Origin: Collinsella sp.
GTDB taxonomy: Bacteria > Actinomycetota > Coriobacteriia > Coriobacteriales > Coriobacteriaceae
Length of the DNA stretch: 64,000 nt
Direction of reading: 5' to 3'
Assembly: GCA_018380195.1 (NCBI GenBank)
Contig: JAGZUC010000013.1
Location: 12,140 to 76,139 of the forward strand
Each line of letters opens with the position of its first letter. The stretch's first letter is position 1. Both the position numbers and the translations under genes were made by a program. The notes beneath the pieces are model-generated. The model saw nothing but the letters and a program-made list of their open reading frames with translations. It had not been told where the DNA came from and did no database searches. This document shows positions 43,353 to 52,421 of this stretch, one piece after another.

Positions 43353-43634
43353 ATGTCAACGATGCCATTGGTGGCACCCTACGCAGTCAAATGAAACGTC
43401 TTCAAGTATATCCAACGCCTCCCCCACCATACGCTCACCACCCAAAACCTACCGTTCACCGACATTTCTGCTTCCCCGAACGGCTTTTGTCGCCCAAATG
43501 TTAACGTTGCCATTGTGCAAACACAGAGCCACCGGGCGGCTCAAACGTTTACGCGTAAGGAATCGACGGTTCGCAGGCACAGGAACCACCGGTTCGCGTC
43601 TTTTTTTGTGTCACAAAATGGCAACGTCAACATT
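43353..43634. promoter_or_regulatory. Cassette 1 control region: three LacI operators and TCGGTGAACGGTA motif
   Basis: ATGTCAACGATGCCATT (43353-43369), ATGTTAACGTTGCCATT (43498-43514) and inverted AATGGCAACGTCAACATT (43617-43634). TACCGTTCACCGA at 43450-43462 is the reverse complement of the shared motif. The left half-site matches the other galactoside operators, but the right half (TGCCATT) is specific to this cassette. Confidence 0.72.
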
Positions 43635-43695
43635 TTGGCAACCGAACGTCAAAAGCTACCATCGTTGCTAACCCACCGACTCTTAGGAGCATTGC

Positions 43696-45462
43696 ATGGA
43701 GCAACTCATCGCCATCATCGAAAAGGGCCAGCCCTTTTTCAATGCGATCGCCCGCAACAAGTACCTCAAGGCGATCCGCGACGGCTTTATCTCCGTCATC
43801 CCCATCATCATCTTCTCGTCCATCTTCTGCCTGGTAGCCTCGGTCCCCAACATCTGGGGTTTCTACTGGCCCGATGACATCAACAACGCTCTGTGGAAGT
43901 GCTACAACTACTCCATGGGCATCCTGGCCATCGCCTGCGCCGCCACCACGGCCAAGCACTTCGCCGACGCTCAGAACCGCGACCTGCCCAAGAATAACCA
44001 GATTAACTTTATCTCATGCATGTGCGCGGCCATCATCGGCTTCTTGCTCCTTTCGAGCGACACGATCGCCACGGACGCCGCCAGCGGTTTCAACACCACC
44101 TACCTTGGTTCCAAGGGCCTGCTGACCGCTTTCATCGCTGCGTTTGTGACCGGCATCATCTACAAGTTCTTCATTAAGCGCAACATCACCGTCAAGATGC
44201 CCGAGCAGGTTCCGCCCAACATCTCGCAGACCTTTAAGGACATCATCCCCTTCTCCGTCTGCATCACCGTCTTTTGGGTTTTTGACATCGTCTTCCGCGC
44301 TGCTTTTGGCTTCTGCTTTGCCCAGGGCGTCATCCAGGTGTTCCAGCCCCTGTTCACCGCTGCCGACGGCTATATCGGCCTCGCTGTGATTTACGGCGCC
44401 ATGAGCCTCTTCTGGTTCGTCGGCGTCCACGGCCCCTCGATCGTCGAGCCCGCCATCGCCGCCGCTCTCGTTGCCAACATGACCGACAACCTAGCTGCGT
44501 TCCAGGCTGGCCAGCACGCTTCCGCTGTCCTGACCCAGGGTGCCCAGTACTTCGTCGTCTGCATGGGCGGCACCGGCGCCACGCTCGTCCTGGTCTTTAT
44601 GTTCTGCTTCCTGGCCAAATCTCAGGAGATGCGCGCCGTCGGTAAGGCCGCCATCGTCCCCGTCTGCTTTGCCGTCAACGAACCGCTGCTGTTCGCTGCA
44701 CCCATCGTGCTCAACCCCGTCTTCTTTGTCCCGTTTGTCTTTGCCCCGATCGCCAACATCTGGATCCTCAAGATCTTTATCGACTTCTTGGGCATGAACG
44801 GCTTTATGTACACCCTGCCTTGGACCGTCCCCGGCCCCATCGGCACCATCATGGGCCTGGGCTTCCAGCCGCTCGCCTTTGTGATGCTCGCCCTTATCCT
44901 GGTCGTCGACTTCGCTCTGTACTACCCGTTCTTCCGTGCCTATGACGCCCAGAAGTGCGCCGAGGAGGCCGAGATTTCCCAGGAGGAGCTCGCCGCCAAG
45001 AACGCCGAGAAGGCCGCCAAGCTCAACGATGCCTTCCAGGGCAAGGCTGACGCCAAGAGCGTTGCCGCCGGCGCTGCTGCCGAGGCCGTGAAGGCCGATG
45101 CCCCCGCCGCTGCCACCACAGAAGCTACAGCCGCCAGCGACCTCAACGGCAAGCGCGTGCTCGTGCTCTGCCAGGGCGGCGGAACCTCGGGTCTGCTCGC
45201 CAACGCGCTGGCCAAGGCCGCCAAGGAGCGCGGCATCAATCTTGAGACCGCTGCCGAGGCCTATGGCAACCACGTTGACATGCTCCCCGACTTTGACCTG
45301 GTCGTCCTGGCCCCGCAGGCCGCCAGCTACCTGGCCGACCTGCAGAAGGACTGCGAGCGCGTGGGCAACAAGTGCGTCGCCTGCCGCGGCAAGCAATACA
45401 TCGAGCTCTCCCAGAACGGCGATAAGTCTCTCGCCTTCGTCTCCGAACAACTTTCGAAGTAA
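43696..45462 (+). CDS. lacE: PTS EIICB permease, lactose/beta-galactoside type (cassette 1)
   Basis: A 588-aa membrane protein: IIC domain (about 1-420) with the family motif VGVHGPSIVEP, an Ala/Glu/Lys-rich linker (about 425-480), and a C-terminal IIB domain with phosphorylation site LVLCQGGGTSG, Cys492. It imports a disaccharide and phosphorylates its non-reducing sugar. The C-B domain order and adjacent lacG make lactose or a related beta-galactoside the likely substrate. AGGAG lies about 9 nt upstream of ATG 43696. Followed 66 bp later by lacG1. Confidence 0.9.
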   Translation: MEQLIAIIEKGQPFFNAIARNKYLKAIRDGFISVIPIIIFSSIFCLVASVPNIWGFYWPDDINNALWKCYNYSMGILAIACAATTAKHFADAQNRDLPKNNQINFISCMCAAIIGFLLLSSDTIATDAASGFNTTYLGSKGLLTAFIAAFVTGIIYKFFIKRNITVKMPEQVPPNISQTFKDIIPFSVCITVFWVFDIVFRAAFGFCFAQGVIQVFQPLFTAADGYIGLAVIYGAMSLFWFVGVHGPSIVEPAIAAALVANMTDNLAAFQAGQHASAVLTQGAQYFVVCMGGTGATLVLVFMFCFLAKSQEMRAVGKAAIVPVCFAVNEPLLFAAPIVLNPVFFVPFVFAPIANIWILKIFIDFLGMNGFMYTLPWTVPGPIGTIMGLGFQPLAFVMLALILVVDFALYYPFFRAYDAQKCAEEAEISQEELAAKNAEKAAKLNDAFQGKADAKSVAAGAAAEAVKADAPAAATTEATAASDLNGKRVLVLCQGGGTSGLLANALAKAAKERGINLETAAEAYGNHVDMLPDFDLVVLAPQAASYLADLQKDCERVGNKCVACRGKQYIELSQNGDKSLAFVSEQLSK

Positions 45463-45528
45463 GTAACGCCCAGGGCCAGCCGACCATCCAAGACCGGCCG
45501 GCCCTTCGATTTAGACGATTGGATCATC

Positions 45529-46968
45529 ATGTCCGTTAACCCTGTTAGCGTCACCAACCCGCCCGCGCAGTTTCCCGAGGACTTTGTCTTTGGCGGCGCC
45601 ACTGCTGCCTACCAGGTAGAGGGCGAGACCCGTACCCACGGTAAGGGCAAGGTCGCCTGGGACGACTTCCTGGAGGCCCAGGGGCGCTTCTCCCCCGATC
45701 CCGCTTCGGACTTCTACAACCAGTACCCCGTCGATCTGGAGCTGTGCGAGGAGTTCGGTATCAACGGCATTCGCCTCTCCATCGCCTGGAGCCGCATCTT
45801 CCCCAACGGTACCGGCGAAATCAACCCCGAGGGTGTCCAGTTCTACCACGACCTCTTCGCCGAGTGCCACAAGCACCACGTTGAGCCGTTTGTCACGCTG
45901 CATCACTTCGATACGCCGCTGCCCCTCTTTGAGAAGGGCGACTTCCTCAACCGCGAGACCATCGATGCCTTTGTGGACTTTGCCACCTTCTGCTTTAAGG
46001 AGTACGCCGACCAGGTGACCTACTGGTTCACCTTTAACGAGATCTGGGCCGACGCCTCCAACACCTACATCGAGGGCACCTTCCCCGGTGGCGTCAAGGC
46101 GCATCTTGCCGAGGCCTTCCAGTGCGAGCACAACATGATGCTCGCCCACGCCAGGGCAGTGCTGGCCTTCCACAACGGCGGCTTTAAGGGCAAGATCGGC
46201 GTCATTCAGTCGCTGGAGTTTAAGTATCCGCTCAACGAGAATGACCCCGCCGACATCAAAGCCGCCAACAACGAGCACGTGCTGCAAAACCAGTTCTTGC
46301 TCGATGCCACCTTCCGCGGCGACTACGCGCCCGACACCCTCGAGTGCGCCAACCGCCTGGCCGCCGTCTCGGGCGGCACCATCGAGATCCTGGACGAGGA
46401 CCTCGAGATTATGCGCGAGGCCGCGCTCTACAACGACTACTTGGGCGTTAACAATTACCAGTGCCGCTTCTTGAAGGCTTACGACGGCGAGAACGACCTG
46501 CACCACAACGGTACGGGCGAGAAGGGCACCGGCCGCTGGCGCGTTAAGGGTATTGGCGAGCATGTGAACAAGCCTGGCATCCCCACCACCGACTGGGACT
46601 GGATCATCTATCCCGAGGGCCTGTTCGATCTGCTCGTCTACATTAAGCAGCGCTACCCCAACTACAAGCAGATCTTCATTACCGAGAACGGCATGGGCTA
46701 CAAGGATCCCTACAAGGACGGCTTTGTGGACGACCAGCCGCGCATCGACTACATCGAGCAGCACCTGCGTTGGTTGCTCAAGGCTATGGAGGTCGGCGTC
46801 AACGTGGGCGGCTACTTCCTGTGGAGCCTGCAGGACCAGTTCTCCTGGACCAATGGCTACAACAAGCGCTATGGCTTCTTCTACGTAGACTTTGAGACCC
46901 AGAAGCGCACACCCAAGGCAAGCGCCTACTGGTATAAGCACGTGGCGCAGACCCGTCGTCTGGACTAG
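45529..46968 (+). CDS. lacG: GH1 6-phospho-beta-galactosidase (cassette 1)
   Basis: A 479-aa cytosolic GH1 enzyme. Acid/base E171 in TFNEI and nucleophile E386 in ITENG are present. The C-terminal phosphate-binding and specificity segment FSWTNGYNKRYG keeps S439, W440, K446 and Y448, equivalent to the S428, W429, K435 and Y437 that define 6-phospho-beta-galactosidases (LacG) against 6-phospho-beta-glucosidases. Overall sequence runs parallel to LacG throughout. It would release galactose-6-phosphate from the PTS product. The ribosome site is weak. Ends with a strong terminator and a hairpin array. Confidence 0.92.
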   Translation: MSVNPVSVTNPPAQFPEDFVFGGATAAYQVEGETRTHGKGKVAWDDFLEAQGRFSPDPASDFYNQYPVDLELCEEFGINGIRLSIAWSRIFPNGTGEINPEGVQFYHDLFAECHKHHVEPFVTLHHFDTPLPLFEKGDFLNRETIDAFVDFATFCFKEYADQVTYWFTFNEIWADASNTYIEGTFPGGVKAHLAEAFQCEHNMMLAHARAVLAFHNGGFKGKIGVIQSLEFKYPLNENDPADIKAANNEHVLQNQFLLDATFRGDYAPDTLECANRLAAVSGGTIEILDEDLEIMREAALYNDYLGVNNYQCRFLKAYDGENDLHHNGTGEKGTGRWRVKGIGEHVNKPGIPTTDWDWIIYPEGLFDLLVYIKQRYPNYKQIFITENGMGYKDPYKDGFVDDQPRIDYIEQHLRWLLKAMEVGVNVGGYFLWSLQDQFSWTNGYNKRYGFFYVDFETQKRTPKASAYWYKHVAQTRRLD

Positions 46969-47028
46969 CGGCTTGCGGCGAGCGGTTGGCGGAGTTGCAC
47001 CGCCCACATAACCTGTCCCCATTTCTCA

Positions 47029-47072
47029 GCCGGGGGCGGCACGTCACACGGCGCACCGCCCCCGGCGTTTTT
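47029..47072 (+). terminator. Intrinsic terminator of lac cassette 1
   Basis: GCCGGGGGCGG (47029-47039), 16-nt loop, CCGCCCCCGGC (47056-47066), then GTTTTT. Confidence 0.9.
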
Positions 47073-47092
47073 AGGCGGTTCGGGGACCGCTT

Positions 47093-47229
47093 GTCTCAAT
47101 CTGTAACATCTAGCCGAGATTTTCGGCCCTACCTGTTACAGATTGAGACGAACAGGATTGCTCTTTCCGAAGAATCTAAATCTGTAACACGTAGCCCGCT
47201 TTTGACCGTCTACCTGTTACAAATCGAGA
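47093..47229. repeat. Hairpin array, 2 units (boundary of cassettes 1 and 2)
   Basis: Unit 1: perfect 16-bp arms GTCTCAATCTGTAACA (47093-47108) and TGTTACAGATTGAGAC (47134-47149), with an inner CCGA/TCGG pairing. Unit 2 (about 47173-47229) is degenerate. CTGTAACA positions 47101 and 47182 give an 81-bp period. Located between convergent lacG1 and the cassette 2 repressor. Confidence 0.85.
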
Positions 47230-47244
47230 CAGACGGAGTAGGAC

Positions 47245-48282
47245 CTAACCCCGTATGTCCCTAACAGTCGAGCGTTCGACCAGCGTGCTCGGCACATGAA
47301 TCGCCTCGATAGACGAGCTCTCTCCAATCGCCGCCTCAAACGCAAGCTTACCGACACCGCGCAAATCAAATCGCAGCGTCGTCAGCCGATTGTGAGGAAC
47401 AAGTCCCTCGAGTGCGTCGTCGATACCAACCACGCTCACGTCGTCGGGCACGGACAGGCCCGCGTTCTCGAGCGCGGCGATAACGCCCAGCGCCATCTGG
47501 TCATTTGCCGCAAGCACGGCAGTCGGCGTCTGCGACCCGCCGGCAAGCACCTCGGCCGCAATCCGCTCGCCCATGGCGTACCCACTGTCCGCACTCCAAT
47601 CGCCACGCAGCATCGGAGCGGCATCGACATGAGCACGACCCAGCGTATCGCGCCAACCGGCCTCACGAAAACGCGAGGAAATCGAGTTTTCCGGACCCGC
47701 CACAAACCGCATATTCGAGTGACCATGTTCCAGCAGATAATTGGTCAACAGCTCGCACGAACCATACTGGTCGGAGTCGATCGTCGTGCAGCGCGGATGC
47801 GCATACATGGACAGGATGACCGTTCGCACTCCCGGCTGGGGAACAAACTCCTCAAAATCGGGAGCCATGCGGTTCATGTTGAGAATCATGCCGTCGACGG
47901 GTCGCTCGACCATGCGGCGCGAGGCATCGGCAAGTGCATAGGGCTTGTCGCCGCCCATCTCGATCATAGTGACGGCAAAATCATGCTCGCGCGCCGCTTG
48001 CATGATACCCTCGAGCGTCGCCAGGTTACCGACACGTGTGATGTTGTACATGCACAGGCCAATAGAACGATACGACCCGCCGCGCAACGCCGCTCCAGCA
48101 AAATTGGGACGAAAGCCCAGCTCTTCCATGGCGGCCAGCACACGCTTGCGCGTCTTTTCCGTCACGTTGGGCATACCGTTGACCACGCGAGACACAGTCT
48201 GGCGGCTCACGCCAGCGAGCGCCGCAACCTCTGCCGCGCTCGCCGAACGACCATTCCTTGTCTGCTGATCCATGCCTTCCAC
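47245..48282 (-). CDS. LacI family repressor of lac cassette 2
   Basis: A 345-aa LacI-type protein with HTH about 15-65 (recognition helix SRQTVSRVVNG), hinge AGAALRGG and effector domain with SMYAHPRCTTIDSD and VVGIDDALEG. GTG 48282 is preferred, with AGCAGG upstream; ATG 48273 is possible but its ribosome site is too close. Divergent from lacG2-lacE2. Sites of the type ATGTTAACGTGCTCATT between them match the galKT operator except for one base, fitting its close relationship to the galKT repressor. Confidence 0.88.
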   Translation of the reverse strand: MEGMDQQTRNGRSASAAEVAALAGVSRQTVSRVVNGMPNVTEKTRKRVLAAMEELGFRPNFAGAALRGGSYRSIGLCMYNITRVGNLATLEGIMQAAREHDFAVTMIEMGGDKPYALADASRRMVERPVDGMILNMNRMAPDFEEFVPQPGVRTVILSMYAHPRCTTIDSDQYGSCELLTNYLLEHGHSNMRFVAGPENSISSRFREAGWRDTLGRAHVDAAPMLRGDWSADSGYAMGERIAAEVLAGGSQTPTAVLAANDQMALGVIAALENAGLSVPDDVSVVGIDDALEGLVPHNRLTTLRFDLRGVGKLAFEAAIGESSSIEAIHVPSTLVERSTVRDIRG

Positions 48283-48332
48283 GCTAACCTGCTTCCCAAC
48301 TATTCCCCGCGCCCATGGCGCATCGTACATAC

Positions 48333-48600
48333 ATTGATAACGTGCTCATGATACCCGAGCCATATACCACAACATGAAAACTTCTGTCAATCAAAACCGC
48401 TTACCGAACAAATACAACCGTTCGCAGCTGTTTGAAGTTGTTTTGTTTCTATACATCCCAGCCGGATGTTAACGTGCTCATTGTCAAATGTTCACGTGCT
48501 CATTTTGGTTCTAATCATTTTAAGATAGTGTTTATCGGGCTTTTTCACCGCTGAACGCTAACCAGGGAGCCTCCTGAGCGCAAACGCACAATATCGAACA
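48333..48600. promoter_or_regulatory. Cassette 2 control region: three LacI operators and a LacR-like repeat
   Basis: ATTGATAACGTGCTCATG (48333-48350), ATGTTAACGTGCTCATT (48466-48482), ATGTTCACGTGCTCATT (48488-48504). ATATCGAACA at 48591-48600, with GCACA ten bases before the GAACA, resembles the LacR-like direct repeat. AACCGTTCGCAG at 48416-48427 is a weak match to the shared CGGTGAACGGT motif. Confidence 0.7.
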
Positions 48601-48623
48601 GCGAGACGAGAGGATGTATGCAT

Positions 48624-50066
48624 ATGTCTTTGCTAAACCGCGTACAGCAGCTGCCGAAGGGCTTTGTTTGGGGCGCCGCAACCGCCGCGTACCAAACGGA
48701 AGGTTCCACGAAGGTGGCAGGCAAGGGTAAGACCATGTGGGACGATTACCTTGTCGCCCAGGGTCGCTTTTTGCCCGACCCGGCCAGTGATTTCTACAAC
48801 CGCTACGAGGAGGATATCCGCCTTTCTGCCGAGCATGGACTCAACGCCATTCGTGTGTCCATCGCCTGGACCCGCATCTTCCCCAACGGCGACGATGCCG
48901 AACCCCTCGCCGAGGGCGTTAAGCACTACCACGAGCTGTTCGCCTGCTGCAAAAAGTATGGCGTCGAGCCCTATGTGTCCCTGCATCACTTTGACTCCCC
49001 CGCCGCCCTGTTCAACCAGGGCGACTGGCTCAACCGCAAGACCGTCGACGCCTATGTGCGCTATGCCGAGTTCTGCTTCCGCGAGTTCCGCGAGGTCAAG
49101 AATTGGTTCACCATCAACGAGCTCATCAGCCTCTCGCACTCCCAATACATCCAAGGCAACTTCCCGCCCAACCATCACTTTGATGTGACGAGCGGCATCC
49201 AGAGCCAGCACAACGAGCTCGTTGCCCACGCCCGCGCCGTCAACCTGTATAAGGATCTTGACGAGACCGAGCACCTGGGCGGACGCATTGGCATGGTCAA
49301 CGTCCTGACGCCGGCATATCCTGCCACCGACTCGCCCGCCGACCAGCACGCCGCCGACCTGTACAACGCCTTCTACACCGACTTCATCATGGACGGCGCC
49401 TTCCTGGGTCACTACTCCGCGCGCACCCTCTCACTCATCAACGAGATTCTGCGTGCCAACAACGCCACGCTTACGGTTGAGGACAGCGACATGGAGGAGC
49501 TCGCCAAGGCGGCGCCCCGCAACGATATGTTCGGCCTCAACTACTATCAGTCGGCGTTTATCGCCGCCTACGATGGCGAGTCCACCAACAGCTTTAACGG
49601 CACCGGAGACAAGGGCACCTCGTGCTTTAAGTTTAAGGGCGTCGGGCAGCAGGTCGATATGCCGGGTATCCCCACCACCGACTGGGATTGGCTCATCTAC
49701 CCGCAAGGCCTCTACGACACGCTCAAGCACATCAGCGCCACCTATCCCAACCTCCCCGTCATCTATATCACCGAAAACGGCCTGGGCCACAAGGACCCCG
49801 AGCCCGACGCAAACGGCATCGTCGCCGATCCCGAGCGCATCGACTTTGTCGACCAGCACATGGAGAAGGTGCTCCAGGCGCGCGCCGAGGGCGTCGACGT
49901 CCAGGGCTACTTTATCTGGAGCCTGCAGGACCAGTTCTCGTGGGCCAACGGCTATAACAAGCGCTACGGCCTGTTCTACATCGACTTCGACACGCAAAAA
50001 CGCTACATCAAGCAGTCGGCACTCTGGTACAAGGAGCTCGCCGACACTATGGCGGACGCGCAGTAG
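48624..50066 (+). CDS. lacG: GH1 6-phospho-beta-galactosidase (cassette 2)
   Basis: A 480-aa GH1 enzyme. Acid/base E166 (TINEL), nucleophile E384 (ITENG), and FSWANGYNKRYG with S439, W440, K446, Y448 support a 6-phospho-beta-galactosidase. It is the most divergent of the three (for example GFVWGAATAAYQTEG at the start and TINELISLSHS around the acid/base), so a different aglycone or disaccharide is possible. ATG 48624 is chosen because GAGAGGA is nine nt upstream; ATG 48618 would be only three nt away. In this cassette the enzyme gene precedes the permease, the reverse of cassettes 1 and 3. Confidence 0.9.
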   Translation: MSLLNRVQQLPKGFVWGAATAAYQTEGSTKVAGKGKTMWDDYLVAQGRFLPDPASDFYNRYEEDIRLSAEHGLNAIRVSIAWTRIFPNGDDAEPLAEGVKHYHELFACCKKYGVEPYVSLHHFDSPAALFNQGDWLNRKTVDAYVRYAEFCFREFREVKNWFTINELISLSHSQYIQGNFPPNHHFDVTSGIQSQHNELVAHARAVNLYKDLDETEHLGGRIGMVNVLTPAYPATDSPADQHAADLYNAFYTDFIMDGAFLGHYSARTLSLINEILRANNATLTVEDSDMEELAKAAPRNDMFGLNYYQSAFIAAYDGESTNSFNGTGDKGTSCFKFKGVGQQVDMPGIPTTDWDWLIYPQGLYDTLKHISATYPNLPVIYITENGLGHKDPEPDANGIVADPERIDFVDQHMEKVLQARAEGVDVQGYFIWSLQDQFSWANGYNKRYGLFYIDFDTQKRYIKQSALWYKELADTMADAQ

Positions 50067-50092
50067 CGCATCGCCTCGCTTTCCCCCGAGAA

Positions 50093-50129
50093 GGGAGCGG
50101 CCCTATGCGATACAAACCCAGCCGCTCCC
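50093..50129 (+). other. Intercistronic hairpin between lacG2 and lacE2
   Basis: GGGAGCGG (50093-50100) pairs with CCGCTCCC (50122-50129) across a 21-nt loop in the 176-bp gap. No T-tract follows, so it may be an mRNA processing or attenuation element. Confidence 0.5.
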
Positions 50130-50242
50130 CTCTCTCCCCCTGGGACCGACCCCGCCTGCACCCGGGCTTTTAGCAAGCGGGAGACCATATAGGTTTTCAA
50201 CGTCCATGCCATTAAGATTTCATGCAAAGAGGAGCGTGAACT

Positions 50243-52003
50243 ATGGAATCGATCGTTAAGTTCTTGGAGAAAGGTCAGCCGTACTTCGACAAGGTCTCTA
50301 AGAACATCTACCTTCAGGCCATTAAAGACGGCTTTTTGGCAGCAATGCCCATCATCCTGTCTTCTTCTGTCTTCCTGCTTATTTCGACCCTGCCGGGCGT
50401 TGTCGCCACGGTCGGCGGCTTTACGCTGCCCGACTGGTGGAACGTCGACGTCGTGAACTTCTGCAACAAGGTTTACAACTTCACGATGGGCGTCGTGGGC
50501 ATCATGGTCGCCGGCACCACCGCAAGCGCGCTGACCGGCTCCAAGAACCGCCGCATGCCTGCCGGCAAGGCCATCAACGCCACGAGCACCATGGTCGCCG
50601 CCATGTGCGCTATGCTCATCTTGGCCGTTACCCAGACGAGTGCCAAGATCGACGGCGCCGATGTCTCGGTGTTCTTTACCGACAACATGGGCACCAAGGG
50701 CCTGCTGAGCTCCTTTGTCGCCGCATTTGCCACGGTCAACATCTATGCCTTCTGCATTAAGCGAGACATCACCATCAAGCTGCCCAAAGAAGTCCCCGGC
50801 GCCATCGCCCAGAACTTCCGCGACATCTTCGCCTTCAGCTTCTCCATCCTGTTTGTCGCCGTCATCGACGTTATCTGCCGCACCTGCTTGGCCGTCCCGT
50901 TTGCCAACGTCATCTCCACGCTGGTGAGCCCGCTGTTCGCCGCTGCCGATTCCTACGCCGGCCTCGCCCTCATCTGGTTCATGATCCCGCTGTTCTGGTT
51001 CATGGGCATCCACGGCCCCTCGGTCGTTAAGCCTGCCCTCAACGCCGCGCTGTTTGGCAACATCACCACCAACCTCGCCACGCTGCAGGCCGGCGGTCAC
51101 CCCGCCCTCGCCCTGACCGAGAACTTCGGTAACTACATCGGCGAACTCGGCGGCACCGGCGCCACGTTCATTGTCCCGATCATCTTCCTGCTCTTTATGC
51201 GCTCCAAGCAGCTCAAGGCCGTCGGCAAAGCCTCTGTCGTGCCCGTGATGTTCGCCGTCAACGAGCCGCTGCTGTTCGCCGCGCCCATCATCCTCAACCC
51301 GTACTTCCTGATCCCGTTCCTGTTTGCCCCCGTGGCCAACGTCCTCATTGGTAAGTTCTTCATCGACTTTTTGGGCATGAACGGCTTTATCTATGCCATG
51401 CCGTGGGCACTCCCCGGACCGATCGGCACCTTCATCGACACCAACTTCCAGCCGATCTCTCTGGTCCTGGTTGTCGTCCTGCTGGTCGTTGACTTCTTGA
51501 TCTACTACCCGTTCTGCAAGGCCTACGACAACGTCCTGTGCAAGCAGGAGGCCGAGACCCTGGCCGAAGAAGAGGCCGAGGAGACCAAGGCCGTCAAGAC
51601 CGCTGCCGCCCCCGCCGTTGAGGCTCCTGTTGTCGAGACCGCTTCTGCCACCGAGGCCTCCGCAGCTCCGTCCGCCCTTAAGGGCAAGGATCTGAGGGTT
51701 CTGGTTCTGTGCGCTGGCGCCGGCACCTCTGCACTGCTCGCCAACGCGCTTAAGGAAGGCGCCGACGAGCTGGGCATCGACATTACCGCCAACGCCGGTG
51801 CCTACGGCAGCCACTACGCCATCATGGACCAGTACAACGTCATCGTCCTGGCTCCGCAGGTTCGCACCTATTACAACGAGATGAAGGCCGACACCGACCG
51901 CCTGGGCATCACGCTGCTGTCGCCCAAGGGCAAACAGTACATCGACCTCACTAAGGATCCCAAGGGCGCCGTCGCCTGGATCGAGGAAAACCTCGAGGCA
52001 TAA
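50243..52003 (+). CDS. lacE: PTS EIICB permease, lactose/beta-galactoside type (cassette 2)
   Basis: A 586-aa membrane protein with the same plan as the other two: IIC domain (about 1-420, motif MGIHGPSVVKP), Ala/Glu/Thr-rich linker (about 430-480) and IIB domain with LVLCAGAGTSALLANAL, Cys490. GGAG lies eight nt upstream of ATG 50243. It relies on a separate EIIA, presumably lacF at 41781-42119. By eye closer to the cassette 3 permease than to that of cassette 1 (both share PKEVPGAIAQNFRDI and AGAGTSA). Confidence 0.9.
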   Translation: MESIVKFLEKGQPYFDKVSKNIYLQAIKDGFLAAMPIILSSSVFLLISTLPGVVATVGGFTLPDWWNVDVVNFCNKVYNFTMGVVGIMVAGTTASALTGSKNRRMPAGKAINATSTMVAAMCAMLILAVTQTSAKIDGADVSVFFTDNMGTKGLLSSFVAAFATVNIYAFCIKRDITIKLPKEVPGAIAQNFRDIFAFSFSILFVAVIDVICRTCLAVPFANVISTLVSPLFAAADSYAGLALIWFMIPLFWFMGIHGPSVVKPALNAALFGNITTNLATLQAGGHPALALTENFGNYIGELGGTGATFIVPIIFLLFMRSKQLKAVGKASVVPVMFAVNEPLLFAAPIILNPYFLIPFLFAPVANVLIGKFFIDFLGMNGFIYAMPWALPGPIGTFIDTNFQPISLVLVVVLLVVDFLIYYPFCKAYDNVLCKQEAETLAEEEAEETKAVKTAAAPAVEAPVVETASATEASAAPSALKGKDLRVLVLCAGAGTSALLANALKEGADELGIDITANAGAYGSHYAIMDQYNVIVLAPQVRTYYNEMKADTDRLGITLLSPKGKQYIDLTKDPKGAVAWIEENLEA

Positions 52004-52037
52004 GACGCTGACGCCACCTGCCGCTTGCAGACAATAA

Positions 52038-52077
52038 ATGGCCCGTGCATCGATGTGTGATGCGCGGGCCATTTTGT
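52038..52077 (+). terminator. Intrinsic terminator of lac cassette 2
   Basis: ATGGCCCGTGCATC (52038-52051) pairs with GATGCGCGGGCCAT (52059-52072), followed by TTTGTTT. Confidence 0.88.
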
Positions 52078-52098
52078 TTAGACCGCACCCGTCCTCCT

Positions 52099-52400
52099 GT
52101 TCATCTCAATCTGTAACATCTAGCCGAGTTTTTCGGTCCTAGCTGTTACAGATCGAGATGAACGCACAGGCCAAGCCGAAAATCTCAATCTGTAACATGT
52201 AGACCACTTTTGACCGCTTAGACGTTACAGATCGAGACAAACAGATGGGTCAATCCAATCAATCTAGATCTGTAACACCTGGCTGGTCATTTCACTCCTA
52301 ACTGTTACAGATCGAGACAAACGGAATAAGCCGGGCCGAATTGTCTAAATCTGTAACATCTAGCCGAGTTTTTGGGTCCTAGCTGTTACAGATTGAGACA
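52099..52400. repeat. Hairpin array, 4 units (boundary of cassettes 2 and 3)
   Basis: Units at 52099-52163, 52183-52238, 52262-52318 and 52342-52400. The CTGTAACA of each lies at 52111, 52190, 52270 and 52351, a period of 79-81 bp. Unit 1 has 20-bp arms with one mismatch plus inner CTAG/CTAG and CCGA/TCGG pairings. Spacers share ACAAACGGAATARGCC-like sequence. Lies between convergent lacE2 and the cassette 3 repressor and fills the 418-bp gap with the terminator. Confidence 0.88.
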
Positions 52401-52421
52401 AACGGAATAGGCCGAGCACGT

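Noticed and set aside
52099..52400. Possible CRISPR array (regular ~80-bp spacing)
   Set aside because: Both the repeat arms and the spacers are similar between units and the units are palindromic; CRISPR arrays have short identical repeats with unrelated spacers. No cas genes are near.
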